A stretch of 64,000 bases of DNA from Couchioplanes azureus (GTDB lineage: Bacteria > Actinomycetota > Actinomycetes > Mycobacteriales > Micromonosporaceae), in the NCBI RefSeq assembly GCF_014648355.1, contig NZ_BMQY01000004.1:421924-485923 (forward strand), given 5' to 3'. Every line of letters begins with the position of its first letter. Position 1 is the stretch's first letter. The notes beneath the pieces are model-generated. The model was not told where the DNA came from. It did not search any database and saw nothing but the letters and a program-made list of their open reading frames with translations. Shown here piece after piece: positions 18,102 to 27,722 of this stretch. Position numbers and translations under genes: made by a program.

Positions 18102-18129
18102 CGCGGAGGCCGCCGCGGCAGCCTCCGCG
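18102..18129 (-). terminator. Intercistronic attenuator hairpin between binding protein and permease genes
   Basis: CGCGGAGGC (18102-18110) pairs perfectly with GCCTCCGCG (18121-18129) around 10 nt, 7 nt after the binding-protein stop. A stem in this place commonly stabilises the upstream message or partly terminates transcription, giving excess binding protein. Confidence 0.6.
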
Positions 18130-18136
18130 CGTCGCG

Positions 18137-19120
18137 TCAGCGCGTGTTGTTCTTCGTGAAGGGCAGGATGGTGGCGATGTTGTTCCTGTCGACGAAGGAC
18201 GGCCCGGTGAGTACGGGCTTTCCGCCGCCGATGTCGTTGCCGTTCTTCAGGTAGAGGTACAGCGACGTCACGGCCAGGTAGCCCTGCACGTACGGCTGCT
18301 GGTCGATGGAGAATTCGACCTTGCCGTCCTGGATGTTCTGGGCGATCTCGGCGTTGAGGTCGAAGGTGACAAGCTTCGCCTTGCTGCCGGAGGCGTCCTT
18401 CGCCTTGATGGCGTCCTGCGCGATCTGCGCGCCCAGGGTCACGATGGAGTCGATGGACTTGTCCTGCGACAGCTTCGCCTGCAGGGTGGACACGACCGAC
18501 GCGTCGTCGGCGCCGTTGACCTGGATGTTCTCCGTGCCCGGCACCGCGCTCCCGACGCCGGCGCAGCGGGCCTCGAGGGCCACCGAGCCGGCCTGGTGGA
18601 TGACGCAGAGCGGGTGCTTGGCGCCGGCCTCGGCGAGGCGCCGGCCCGCGGACCGTCCCGCCACGGACTCGTCGGAGCCGAAGTACATCAGCGCGCCGAG
18701 CTGCTGGTATTGATCGATGCCGGAGTTCAGGCCGACCACCGGGATCTTCGCGTCGGTGGCCGCCTTCACCGCCCCGGCCAGCGCGTTCGGCGTGACGAGC
18801 GTGGTGGCGATCCCGCTGACCTTGGAGTCCACCGCGTTCTGGATGAGGACGGCCTGCTTGTCGGCGGCCGGGTCGTTGGAGTACTTGAGGGTGACGCCCT
18901 GGTCCTTGGCCGCCTGGGTGGCACCGGCCTTGATCTTGTCCCAGAAGGTGTCGCCCGGCGTCTCGTGCGTGACGAACGCGATCGTGTAGCCGGAGCTGCC
19001 CGGTGCGTTGCCACCGCCGCCCGTCGTGTCGTCGGTCTGCTCCCGGCCGCCGCCGCTGCACGCGGTGGCCCCGAGGGTCACCACCGCCACGAGGGCTGTC
19101 AGGTATCGGCGCGTCTTCAT
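18137..19120 (-). CDS. Sugar/inositol ABC transporter substrate-binding lipoprotein
   Basis: 327 residues. Lipoprotein signal peptide ending LGATAC-SGGG (predicted lipidated Cys21), a Gly/Thr-rich linker, then a Peripla_BP_4 (RbsB-like) fold starting YTIAFVTHETPGDTFW. Conserved segments include NDPAADKQ, IPVVGLNSGID and the C-terminal FSIDQQPYVQGY. By neighbourhood the ligand is expected to be myo-inositol or a close relative. The ATG overlaps the stop of the iolE-like gene. Confidence 0.9.
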   Translation of the reverse strand: MKTRRYLTALVAVVTLGATACSGGGREQTDDTTGGGGNAPGSSGYTIAFVTHETPGDTFWDKIKAGATQAAKDQGVTLKYSNDPAADKQAVLIQNAVDSKVSGIATTLVTPNALAGAVKAATDAKIPVVGLNSGIDQYQQLGALMYFGSDESVAGRSAGRRLAEAGAKHPLCVIHQAGSVALEARCAGVGSAVPGTENIQVNGADDASVVSTLQAKLSQDKSIDSIVTLGAQIAQDAIKAKDASGSKAKLVTFDLNAEIAQNIQDGKVEFSIDQQPYVQGYLAVTSLYLYLKNGNDIGGGKPVLTGPSFVDRNNIATILPFTKNNTR

Positions 19121-20040
19121 CGGTTCGCCCTTTCCTCGAAGGTGGACACGGAGTTCAGGTAGGCACGGGTACGGGTGGCGACCGGCAGGGGCACGTCGAA
19201 GTCGACGGGGTACATTTCCTGCTCGACGACCAGGAACAGCTCGGCGTCGAGCTCGGCGAGCGCGGTCAGCACGGACGGGATGTCGGGGACGCCGGCCGGC
19301 GGCTCGACGCTCGCCCCCTGTGCCACGGCCTGGCCGAACGGCAGGTCCTCGGCGGCGGCGCGGGCGGCGACCGCCGGGTCCATCTGCTTGACGTGGACGT
19401 AACCGATCCGCTCCGGGTACTTGCGGACGAGCGCGGGCACGTCGGCCTGCCGGTAGGCGAGGTGGCCGGTGTCGAGGCACAGCGACACCCACCGCGGGTC
19501 GGTGTCGGCGAGGAACCGCTCGGTCTGCTCCTGGGTCTCGACGTGGTAGTCGGCGTGCGGGTGGAACCGCATCGCGAGGCCGTACTCCTCGGCGAGCATC
19601 CGGCCGAGGGTGTTGCTGTTGTCCACCAGGGCGCGCCAGCGTTCCGGGCTCAGCTCGGCGGGCTCGCGGTAGGCGCCGGTCGCGTCGTCGCGGTAGCCGG
19701 GCACCGGGACGAAGATCAGGTTCTCGGCGCCCAGGGCACGGGTCAGCTCCGCCACCCTGCGGGTCTCGGCGACCACGTCGGCGAAGTCCTTGTGCGGCCC
19801 GCCGACGCCGGCCACGGTGCCGCCGGCACAGCAGAGGTCGCGCCGGTCCAGCTCGTCGCGCAGCCGGGCCGGGTCGGTCGGCAGATATCCGTACGGGCCC
19901 AGCTCCAGCCAGCGGTAGCCGGCCCCGGACAGCTCGTCGAGGAACCGCTGCCAGGGCGTCTGCCGTACGTCGTCGGCGAACCAGACGCCCCACGAGTCGG
20001 GGCAGCTGCCGAGCCGCAGGTGACGGGTCGAGGTGGTCAT
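19117..20040 (-). CDS. iolE: Xylose-isomerase-like TIM-barrel protein, probable inosose dehydratase (IolE-like)
   Basis: 307 residues of the AP_endonuc_2 sugar-phosphate isomerase/epimerase fold. It begins LRLGSCPDSWGVWFADD, and the metal-site acidic and His residues appear in MRFHPHADYHVET, SLCLDTGHLAY, GYVHVKQMD and LFLVVEQEMYP. It is the only member of this fold in the cluster, and inosose dehydratase is otherwise missing, so IolE is the best assignment. An IolI/IolH-like isomerase role cannot be excluded. GGGCAGAGCC precedes the ATG. Confidence 0.7.
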   Translation of the reverse strand: MTTSTRHLRLGSCPDSWGVWFADDVRQTPWQRFLDELSGAGYRWLELGPYGYLPTDPARLRDELDRRDLCCAGGTVAGVGGPHKDFADVVAETRRVAELTRALGAENLIFVPVPGYRDDATGAYREPAELSPERWRALVDNSNTLGRMLAEEYGLAMRFHPHADYHVETQEQTERFLADTDPRWVSLCLDTGHLAYRQADVPALVRKYPERIGYVHVKQMDPAVAARAAAEDLPFGQAVAQGASVEPPAGVPDIPSVLTALAELDAELFLVVEQEMYPVDFDVPLPVATRTRAYLNSVSTFEERANR

Positions 20041-20051
20041 GGCTCTGCCCT

Positions 20052-21548
<1,497 letters not shown>

Positions 21549-21561
21549 GTCGCGGTCCCTT

Positions 21562-23415
21562 CTAGAGGTACGGGCGCTGGCCGCGCTTGGCGCTCTCGTA
21601 GGCGGCCCGGGCGGCGCGGGTGCTGTCCAGCGCGGAGACCTCGGCGACGGGGACGTCCCACCAGGACTCCGAGGAAGGCACGGGCGACAGCGGATCGGTC
21701 TCGATGTGCACGACGGTGAGCCGGTCGGCCTCGCGGGCCCGCTTGAGCCCCTCGGTGAGGTCGGCGACCGTGCGGCAGCGGATCACCGCGGCGCCCAGGC
21801 TCTCGGCGTTGGCCGCGAGGTCGACGGGGAGCAGGCCGCCGTCGTAGTCGTCGTCGGCGCCGCGGTAGCGGTAGCTGGTGCCGAAGCGCTGGGAACCGAC
21901 CGACTCCGACAGCGCGCCGATCGACGCGAAGCCGTGGTTCTGCACCAGCACCACGACGAGCTTGACGCCCTCGGCCACCGCGGTGACGATCTCCTGCGCC
22001 ATCATCAGGTACGAGCCGTCGCCGACCAGGGCGTACACCTCGCGGGACGGATCGGCCATCTTGATCCCGAGCGCGCCGGCGATCTCGAAGCCCATGCAGG
22101 AGTAGCCGTACTCGACGTGGTACTGCTTCGGGTCCCGGGCGCGCCACAGCAGCTGCAGGTCGCCGGGCATGCTGCCGGCCGCCTGGACCACGACGTCGCG
22201 CTCGCCGCAGGCCTCGTTGACCGCGCCGATCACCTCGCTCTGCGCCGGCCGCGGCCCGTGCCCGAGGCGGTACGCCCGCTCGACGCGCGCCTGCCAGGCC
22301 GCCACGTCGGCGGCGAAGTCCAGGTCGAAGCGCTTGCCGGCGAGCGCCTCGGTCAGGGCGGCGAGTCCCGCGCGGGCGTCGGCCACGAGCGCGGTGGCGG
22401 ACTCCTTGTGAGCGTCGAAGGCGGCGACGTTGAGGTTCACGAAATGCACGTCCGGGTGCGCGAACGCGGTCCGCGAGGCGGTGGTGAAGTCGCTGTACCG
22501 GGTGCCGACGCCGATGACCACGTCGGCCTCGCGGGCGAGCCGGTTGGCGACGGGGGTGCCGGTCGCGCCCACTCCGCCGACCGAGTTCGGGTGGTCCCAG
22601 CTCAGCGCCCCCTTGCCGGCGTGGGTGTCGGCGACCGGGATGCCCGTGGCCCGGGCGAAGGCGTCCAGCTCCGCCGAGGCCCCGGCGTAGACGGCTCCCC
22701 CGCCCGCGACGATCAGTGGGCGCTCGGCGGCGCGGATGACCCCGGCCGCCCGCTCCAGCGCGGCGGGCTCCGGCACCGGGCGGGCGACGTGCCAGACGCG
22801 CCGGGCGAACAGGGCGTCCGGGAAGTCGTACGCCTCGGCCTGCACGTCCTGCGGCAGGCACAGGGTGACCGCCCCGGTCTCGGCCGGGTCGAACAGCACG
22901 CGCATCGCGGCCAGCAGGGCGGAGGGCAGTTGCTCGGGCCGCCAGATCCGGTCGAAGAAGCGCGACAGCGGGCGGAAGGCGTCGTTGACCGACACGTCGT
23001 ACGAGCGCGGGTCCTCCAGCTCCTGCAGCACCGGCGCGGCGACCCGGGTGGCGAACACGTCGCTGGGCAGCAGCAGGACCGGGATGCGGTTGACGGTGGC
23101 CAGCGCGGCGCCGGTCAGCATGTTGGTCGAGCCGGGCCCGATCGAGGCGGTGCAGGCCATCGCGGACAGTCGGTTGCTCATCCGCGCGTAGCCGACGGCG
23201 GCGTGCACCATGGCCTGCTCGTTACGGGCCAGGTGGTACGGCATGTCCGCGTCGCCGGTGCGCTGCGCCTGCAGCAGGGCCTGCCCGATGCCGGCGACGT
23301 TGCCGTGCCCGAAGATGCCGAACGTGCCCGCGACCGCGCGCTGCTCGGCGCCGTCGCGCTCGGTCCACTGGCTGGCCAGGAACCGCACGACGGCCTGGGC
23401 GACGGTGAGCCTCAC
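21562..23415 (-). CDS. iolD: 3D-(3,5/4)-trihydroxycyclohexane-1,2-dione hydrolase
   Basis: 617 residues of the thiamine-diphosphate enzyme family. The N-terminal Pyr domain has GTFGIFGHGNVAGIGQAL, and the TPP/Mg motif ALVGDGSYLM with VLVQNHGFAS lies in the C-terminal domain. IolD opens the ring of the diketo intermediate to give 5-deoxy-glucuronate. The GTG at 23415 overlaps the iolB stop (GTGA); the open frame extending upstream to 23646 is an iolB shadow. Confidence 0.94.
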   Translation of the reverse strand: MRLTVAQAVVRFLASQWTERDGAEQRAVAGTFGIFGHGNVAGIGQALLQAQRTGDADMPYHLARNEQAMVHAAVGYARMSNRLSAMACTASIGPGSTNMLTGAALATVNRIPVLLLPSDVFATRVAAPVLQELEDPRSYDVSVNDAFRPLSRFFDRIWRPEQLPSALLAAMRVLFDPAETGAVTLCLPQDVQAEAYDFPDALFARRVWHVARPVPEPAALERAAGVIRAAERPLIVAGGGAVYAGASAELDAFARATGIPVADTHAGKGALSWDHPNSVGGVGATGTPVANRLAREADVVIGVGTRYSDFTTASRTAFAHPDVHFVNLNVAAFDAHKESATALVADARAGLAALTEALAGKRFDLDFAADVAAWQARVERAYRLGHGPRPAQSEVIGAVNEACGERDVVVQAAGSMPGDLQLLWRARDPKQYHVEYGYSCMGFEIAGALGIKMADPSREVYALVGDGSYLMMAQEIVTAVAEGVKLVVVLVQNHGFASIGALSESVGSQRFGTSYRYRGADDDYDGGLLPVDLAANAESLGAAVIRCRTVADLTEGLKRAREADRLTVVHIETDPLSPVPSSESWWDVPVAEVSALDSTRAARAAYESAKRGQRPYL

Positions 23416-24290
23416 GATCGTCTCCTCTCCGTGGTGGAGGTCAGCGGGAGCCGCGGGTCGAGCTCCTGGTGGCCCCACGAGCCCCGGACCCAGGCGTGCG
23501 CCGGGTCGTCGGAGAAGAGCCACCGGCGCTCCCCCGGCCCGGCCATGACGTTGAGGTAGTAGAGGTCGTAGCCGGGCGCGGCCATCGAGGGGCCGTGCCA
23601 GCCGTGCGGGATCAGCACCGCGTCGCCGCTGCGCACCTCGGCGCACACGTCGATGTCGTGGCCCGGGTGGCCGTACACGCGCTGGTAGGCCGACCCGGGC
23701 GCACCCGACGGCGAGCCGGCGACCTCGAAGTAGTAGATCTCCTCGAGGGCGGTCTCGCCCGCGCCCGGGTCGTCGTGCTTGTGCGGCGGGTACGACGACC
23801 AGTTGCCACCCGGCGTCAGCACCTCGACGGCGATGAGCCGGTCCGCCTCGAACGACTCGGGCGTGCAGAAGTTGTTGACCTGCCGGCTGGCCTGGCCGGC
23901 CCCGCGCAGCTCGACGGGCACGTCCTGGGCGGCGCCGTAGCGGAACGGCAGCCGCCGGGTGGTCCGCGCCGAGGGCAGCGCGAACCGGCCGCCGTTGCCC
24001 GCCCGGATGGTCACGGCGGAGTCGGCCGGGACGTACGCGAAGTCGGTGACACGGGAGAAGACCGACCGCCGTCCGGTCAGCGTGATCCGCTCGTCGTCGC
24101 AGGTGACGTCGCAGCCGCCGGTGAGCGGCAGCACCAGGGTCTCGGCGTCGCCGGTGGTGAAGCTGACCCGTTGCCCGATCGTCAGGTCGAGCACCCGCAG
24201 GCCGCTGAACCCCCAGCCCGCGCTCTCCGGAGTGACGACCAGGTCGAACGGCTTGCTCGCGGCCTGGCCGCGGCGCAGCAGATGGCTCAT
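23412..24290 (-). CDS. iolB: 5-deoxy-glucuronate isomerase
   Basis: 292 residues of the bicupin IolB family. Metal-site signatures SSYPPHKHD, LEEIYYFEV and VLIPHGWHGPSMAAPGYDLYYLNVMAGP are all present. It isomerises 5-deoxy-glucuronate to 2-deoxy-5-keto-gluconate. ATG overlaps the aldolase stop and the gene is coupled to iolD. Full length. Confidence 0.95.
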   Translation of the reverse strand: MSHLLRRGQAASKPFDLVVTPESAGWGFSGLRVLDLTIGQRVSFTTGDAETLVLPLTGGCDVTCDDERITLTGRRSVFSRVTDFAYVPADSAVTIRAGNGGRFALPSARTTRRLPFRYGAAQDVPVELRGAGQASRQVNNFCTPESFEADRLIAVEVLTPGGNWSSYPPHKHDDPGAGETALEEIYYFEVAGSPSGAPGSAYQRVYGHPGHDIDVCAEVRSGDAVLIPHGWHGPSMAAPGYDLYYLNVMAGPGERRWLFSDDPAHAWVRGSWGHQELDPRLPLTSTTERRRS

Positions 24291-25156
24291 AGCAGGCTCA
24301 CCGCCCGGTCCACCGCGCCGGCCACGTCGCCGCCGGGTGGGTAGAGCAGGCTGCGCCCGATCACCAGGCCCTGCACCGTGGGCAGGGTCAGGGCCTTGCC
24401 CCACCGGGCGTACGCGGCGCCGGCGTCGGCCGCCACCTCGCCGCCGAGGATCAGCGCGGGCAGGGTGGTCGCCGCCATCACCCGCTCCATGTCGTCCACC
24501 ACCGGCACCTTGAGCCAGGTGTACGCCGAGGTCGTGCCGAGCCCGGCGGCCACGGTCATGGCCCGCACCATCGCGTCCGGGGTGAGGTCGTTGCGGACCC
24601 GGCCGTCGTCGCGGTGCGAGATGAACGGCTCGACCATCGCCATGAGCTTGCGCCCCGCGAGATCGCCCACCGCCCGGGCGCAGCCCTCCAGCGTGGTCAC
24701 CGTGCCGGCGTCGGAGGGGTCGATGCGCAGCAGCATCTTGCCGCCCTCGAACCCGCAGGCGGCGATGCTCGGCGCGTCGTACGCGGTGAACCGGTCGTCG
24801 ATCTCGAAGCTGGTCCCGGCCAGCCCGCCGCGGTTCATCGACCCGATGACCACCTTGTCGTCGAGGGCGCCCAGCAGCAGCAGGTCCTCGAGGATGTCCG
24901 GGGTGCCGAGCACGCCGTTGACGCCGGGGCGTTCCAGCGCGGTGCACAGCCGGGCGAGCAGGTCGGCCCGGTTGCCCATGGCCAGCGCGTCGGCGCCGGC
25001 GCGCAGCGCACCCCGGGCGGGGTGGTCCGCGGCGATGATCATCAGGCGGCCGTGCTCGCCGCGCCAGGACGGCGGTCGGCGGCGCCGTTTCGCGGCCGAG
25101 GCGATGGCGTACGGGCGGTCGACGCGGGCCGCGACGATCTCGTGCAGGTCAGTCAT
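24287..25156 (-). CDS. Cgl0159-type (beta/alpha)8 aldolase, probable IolJ replacement
   Basis: 289 residues. The sequence follows the Cgl0159-like family seen in actinobacterial iol clusters: MIIAADHPARGALRAG, NGVLGTPDILEDLLLLG, VIGSMNRGGLAG and a late LPALILGGEV with YTWLKVPV carrying the Schiff-base-type Lys. No classical IolJ is present in the cluster, so it is inferred to cleave 2-deoxy-5-keto-gluconate 6-phosphate to dihydroxyacetone phosphate and malonate semialdehyde. It overlaps both iolC (8 nt) and iolB. Confidence 0.8.
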   Translation of the reverse strand: MTDLHEIVAARVDRPYAIASAAKRRRRPPSWRGEHGRLMIIAADHPARGALRAGADALAMGNRADLLARLCTALERPGVNGVLGTPDILEDLLLLGALDDKVVIGSMNRGGLAGTSFEIDDRFTAYDAPSIAACGFEGGKMLLRIDPSDAGTVTTLEGCARAVGDLAGRKLMAMVEPFISHRDDGRVRNDLTPDAMVRAMTVAAGLGTTSAYTWLKVPVVDDMERVMAATTLPALILGGEVAADAGAAYARWGKALTLPTVQGLVIGRSLLYPPGGDVAGAVDRAVSLL

Positions 25157-26102
25157 GGCCGGCTCCGGTGGCGAGCAGCTCGCCGACCTCGGCCTCGGTC
25201 GGCATGGCGTCGGCGCACGCCAGGCGGGAGGCGACGAGGGCGCCCGCGGCGTTGCCGAAGCGCAGGATCCGCGGCAGGTCCCAGCCGGACAGCAGCCCGT
25301 GGCACAGCGCGCCGCCGAAGGCGTCCCCGGCGCCCAGGCCGTTGACCACGTCGACCGGGATCGGCGCCGCCTGCGCCTGCTCCCCGGCGCGCGAGGCGAG
25401 CACGCCGTCCGGGCCCTGCTTGACGACGGCGAGCTCGACGCCGAGGTCGTGCAGGGCGGCCGCGGCCTTGTGCGGCTCGCGGACCCCCACCGCCGTGGCG
25501 CACTCGTCGAGGTTGCCGACGGCGACGCTGACGTACGCGAGGGCCTCCTGCACCCAGCGCCGCGCCTGCTCGCGCGACTCCCAGAACATCGGCCGGTAGT
25601 CGAGGTCGAGCACGGTGATGCCGGCGCGGTCGCGGGCGTGCAGCGCGGTGAGCGTCGCGGTCCGCGACGGTTCCTGGCACAGGCCGGTGCCGGTCACCCA
25701 GAAGATCCCGGCCGCCCTGATCGCGCCGAGGTCCAGCTCGGACTCGTCGATCTCCAGGTCCGGCGCCTTGGGGTAGCGGTAGAAGTAGAGCGGGAAGTCG
25801 TCGGGCGGGAAGATCTCGCAGAACGTGACCGGCGTGGGCAGCCCCGGTACCGCGCTCACGTAGCGGTCGTCGACGCCGAAGGCCCGCAGGGCGTCGTGCA
25901 CGTACGCGCCGAACGGGTCGTCCCCGGTGCGGGTGATGACCGCGCTGCGACGGCCGTGGCGGGCCGCGGCGACCGCGACGTTGGTCGGGCTGCCACCGAG
26001 GAACTTCCCGAACGTCCGGACGTCGCGCAGGGACACACCGACCTGTTGTGGGTACAGGTCGACGCCGATACGTCCCATCGTCAGTACCTCGTCTGCGGGC
26101 AT
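25149..26102 (-). CDS. iolC: 5-dehydro-2-deoxygluconokinase
   Basis: 317 residues, PfkB carbohydrate kinase. N-terminal MGRIGVDLYPQ, FLGGSPTNVAVAAARHG substrate/GG motif, and C-terminal NGLGAGDAFGGAL with catalytic Asp260. The DLYPQQ opening is typical of IolC rather than other PfkB kinases. Good ribosome site AAGGGGGA before the ATG. First gene of the ten-gene iol operon, behind the GntR operator. Confidence 0.94.
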   Translation of the reverse strand: MPADEVLTMGRIGVDLYPQQVGVSLRDVRTFGKFLGGSPTNVAVAAARHGRRSAVITRTGDDPFGAYVHDALRAFGVDDRYVSAVPGLPTPVTFCEIFPPDDFPLYFYRYPKAPDLEIDESELDLGAIRAAGIFWVTGTGLCQEPSRTATLTALHARDRAGITVLDLDYRPMFWESREQARRWVQEALAYVSVAVGNLDECATAVGVREPHKAAAALHDLGVELAVVKQGPDGVLASRAGEQAQAAPIPVDVVNGLGAGDAFGGALCHGLLSGWDLPRILRFGNAAGALVASRLACADAMPTEAEVGELLATGAGHD

Positions 26103-26257
26103 GCGTCCCCCTTGTGGAAGCGGTCGGAACGTGTGGCCGGCGATAGCGGTGATTCCGGGCGCGCGGCGGCGCCCGCGATGCCGTGCGGATTACGGCGCGA
26201 GGAGAAGGTGTGTGGCCGGGCCGGTGACTCGGGAGGGGGGTGCCTCGGCTGGATTCG

Positions 26258-26286
26258 ATGTAATAGCGTGAGTGCTTCCACGTCAA
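26258..26286 (-). promoter_or_regulatory. iol operon promoter
   Basis: On the minus strand TTGACG (26286-26281) and TTACAT (26263-26258) are separated by exactly 17 bp. This gives a 5' leader of about 150 nt before iolC. The operator described next abuts its -35 side. Confidence 0.6.
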
Positions 26287-26303
26287 TACTTTGTCCTGAC
26301 AAA
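26287..26303 (+). promoter_or_regulatory. IolR-type operator and iolR -10 box
   Basis: TTTGTC-CT-GACAAA (26290-26303) is a dyad with perfect 6-bp arms. Its centre TGTCCTGACA fits the KGWCHTRACA motif that I recall for the GntR regulator IolR of Corynebacterium glutamicum. It touches the iolC -35 and overlaps a plus-strand TACTTT (26287-26292) that could be the -10 of the regulator gene. Both divergent promoters could be controlled at once. Confidence 0.65.
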
Positions 26304-26324
26304 CTCACATGGTGAGGAGGGCCC

Positions 26325-27089
26325 GTGGCACCCGATCCCCCCGCGTCGCGCGGTCCGTTACGCCCCGCCGAGCTGGACCGGACCAGCCCGGTGCCGCTCT
26401 ACTTCCAGGTCGCCAGCCGGCTGCAGGAGCTCATCGAGGCCGGCGAGATCGGCGTGGGCGACCGCATCGAGAACGAGGTGGACCTCGCCGGGCGCCTCGG
26501 CGTCTCGCGCCCCACGATCCGCCGCGCGATCCAGTACCTGGTGGAGCGCGGCATGCTCGTGCGCAAGCGCGGCGTGGGCACCCAGGTCGTGCACCCGAAG
26601 GTCCGGCGGCCGGTCGAGCTCTCCAGCCTCTACGACGACCTGGTCAGCGCGGACCGCAAGCCGCGCACCGAGGTGCTGCGGCTGGAGGTGGTCCCGGCCC
26701 CGGCCGAGGTGGCCACCGCCCTCGAGCTGCCGGACGGCACCGAGGTCACCTGGATCGAGCGGCTGCGCTACGCCGGCGGCGAACCGCTCGCCCTGATGCA
26801 CAACGCGATCCCGCTCGGCGTCATCCACCTGGAGGCGAGCGACCTCGCCGCGCACGGCCTCTACGAGCTCCTGCGCCGGGCGGGCCACCAGCCCCGGATA
26901 GCGACCCAGGTCATCGGCGCCCGCTCGGCCGGCGCCGCCGAGGCCCGCATCCTGGCCGAGAAGCGCGGCGCGTCATTGCTGACCATGACGCGTACGGCCT
27001 GGGACGCGGGCGGCCGGGCGCTGGAGTACGGCTCGCACGTCTACCGCGCGAGCCGCTACAGCTTCGAGCTCAACCTGTCCGCCGGCTGA
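26325..27089 (+). CDS. iolR: GntR-family (HutC/UTRA) regulator of the iol operon
   Basis: 254 residues. N-terminal winged helix at about 24-90 (SRLQELIEAGEIGVGDRI, RLGVSRPTIRRAIQYL), then a UTRA ligand domain (about 105-250) with WIERLRYAGGEPLALM and the terminal YRASRYSFEL. Divergent from the iol operon with the operator in between, so it is the likely local repressor responding to a pathway intermediate. GTG start after GGAGGG; the symbol is by position and analogy. Confidence 0.8.
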   Translation: MAPDPPASRGPLRPAELDRTSPVPLYFQVASRLQELIEAGEIGVGDRIENEVDLAGRLGVSRPTIRRAIQYLVERGMLVRKRGVGTQVVHPKVRRPVELSSLYDDLVSADRKPRTEVLRLEVVPAPAEVATALELPDGTEVTWIERLRYAGGEPLALMHNAIPLGVIHLEASDLAAHGLYELLRRAGHQPRIATQVIGARSAGAAEARILAEKRGASLLTMTRTAWDAGGRALEYGSHVYRASRYSFELNLSAG

Positions 27090-27094
27090 ACGGT

Positions 27095-27129
27095 CGGGTG
27101 GGCACGGCCCGCCGAGCTGCGCCCACCCG
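27095..27129. terminator. Hairpin between convergent genes
   Basis: CGGGTGGGC (27095-27103) and GCCCACCCG (27121-27129) form a perfect 9-bp stem with a 17-nt loop, between the ends of iolR and the GNAT gene. It can serve both strands. Confidence 0.65.
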
Positions 27130-27137
27130 CCGGTTCG

Positions 27138-27722
27138 TCACCGACGCCACATGCGGTAGAAGGGTGTGCCGTCGCTCAGGCGGACGTCGAACGGGGACAT
27201 GTCCGCGTAGCCGTGGCGGCGGTAGAGGCGGATGTTGTCGGCGTTGGTCGCCTCCAGGTAGGCCGGCACGTCCAGCCGGTCGTGCGTGTGCCGCATCAGC
27301 GCGCTGCCCAGGCCCGCGCCCTGGTGGGTCCGGTCGACCGCGAGGAAGGCGAGGTGCCAGTGCGGCTCCAGCGGGTGGTGCTTGCCGAACAGCTCGTCGA
27401 GGGCCTGGAAGTGGGGCAGCCAGCGGCCCGCCAGCGCGCTCATCCGTTCCTCGTACGCGGGGATCCCGGGCAGCTCGCGGGTCCGGTCGAACCACACCGC
27501 GGTGGCGACGACCCGGCCGTCCGCGTCCTCGACGACGTCGACCTTGCCGGCCGGCGGCGCCGACTCCGACACCAGCGCGAAGAAGGCGCTCATCACGGCC
27601 AGCCGTTCGTTGTCGTCCGGGACCAGCGAGCGGTTCTGCGGGAGGTGGTCGAAGGAACGCGCGATGAGGCGTCCGACCGCCGGGATCTCCGCGGCGGCGG
27701 CGGGCCGGATCCGCGGCGTCAT
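27138..27722 (-). CDS. GNAT-family N-acetyltransferase
   Basis: 194 residues. The acetyl-CoA-binding motif A is seen as LAFLAVDRTHQGAGLGSALMRHTHDRL near residues 128-150, followed by YLEATNADNIRLYRRHGY, the standard motif B. The acceptor is unknown. The ATG overlaps the stop of the APC permease gene (ATGA), so the two are co-translated; acetylation of the transported amine or amino acid would be a reasonable guess only. Confidence 0.85.
   Translation of the reverse strand: MTPRIRPAAAAEIPAVGRLIARSFDHLPQNRSLVPDDNERLAVMSAFFALVSESAPPAGKVDVVEDADGRVVATAVWFDRTRELPGIPAYEERMSALAGRWLPHFQALDELFGKHHPLEPHWHLAFLAVDRTHQGAGLGSALMRHTHDRLDVPAYLEATNADNIRLYRRHGYADMSPFDVRLSDGTPFYRMWRR

Noticed and set aside
26290..26303. 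TTTGTC-CT-GACAAA read as a terminator
   Set aside because: A 2-nt spacer cannot form a hairpin loop, and it lies between divergent genes at promoter positions, so an operator is more likely.
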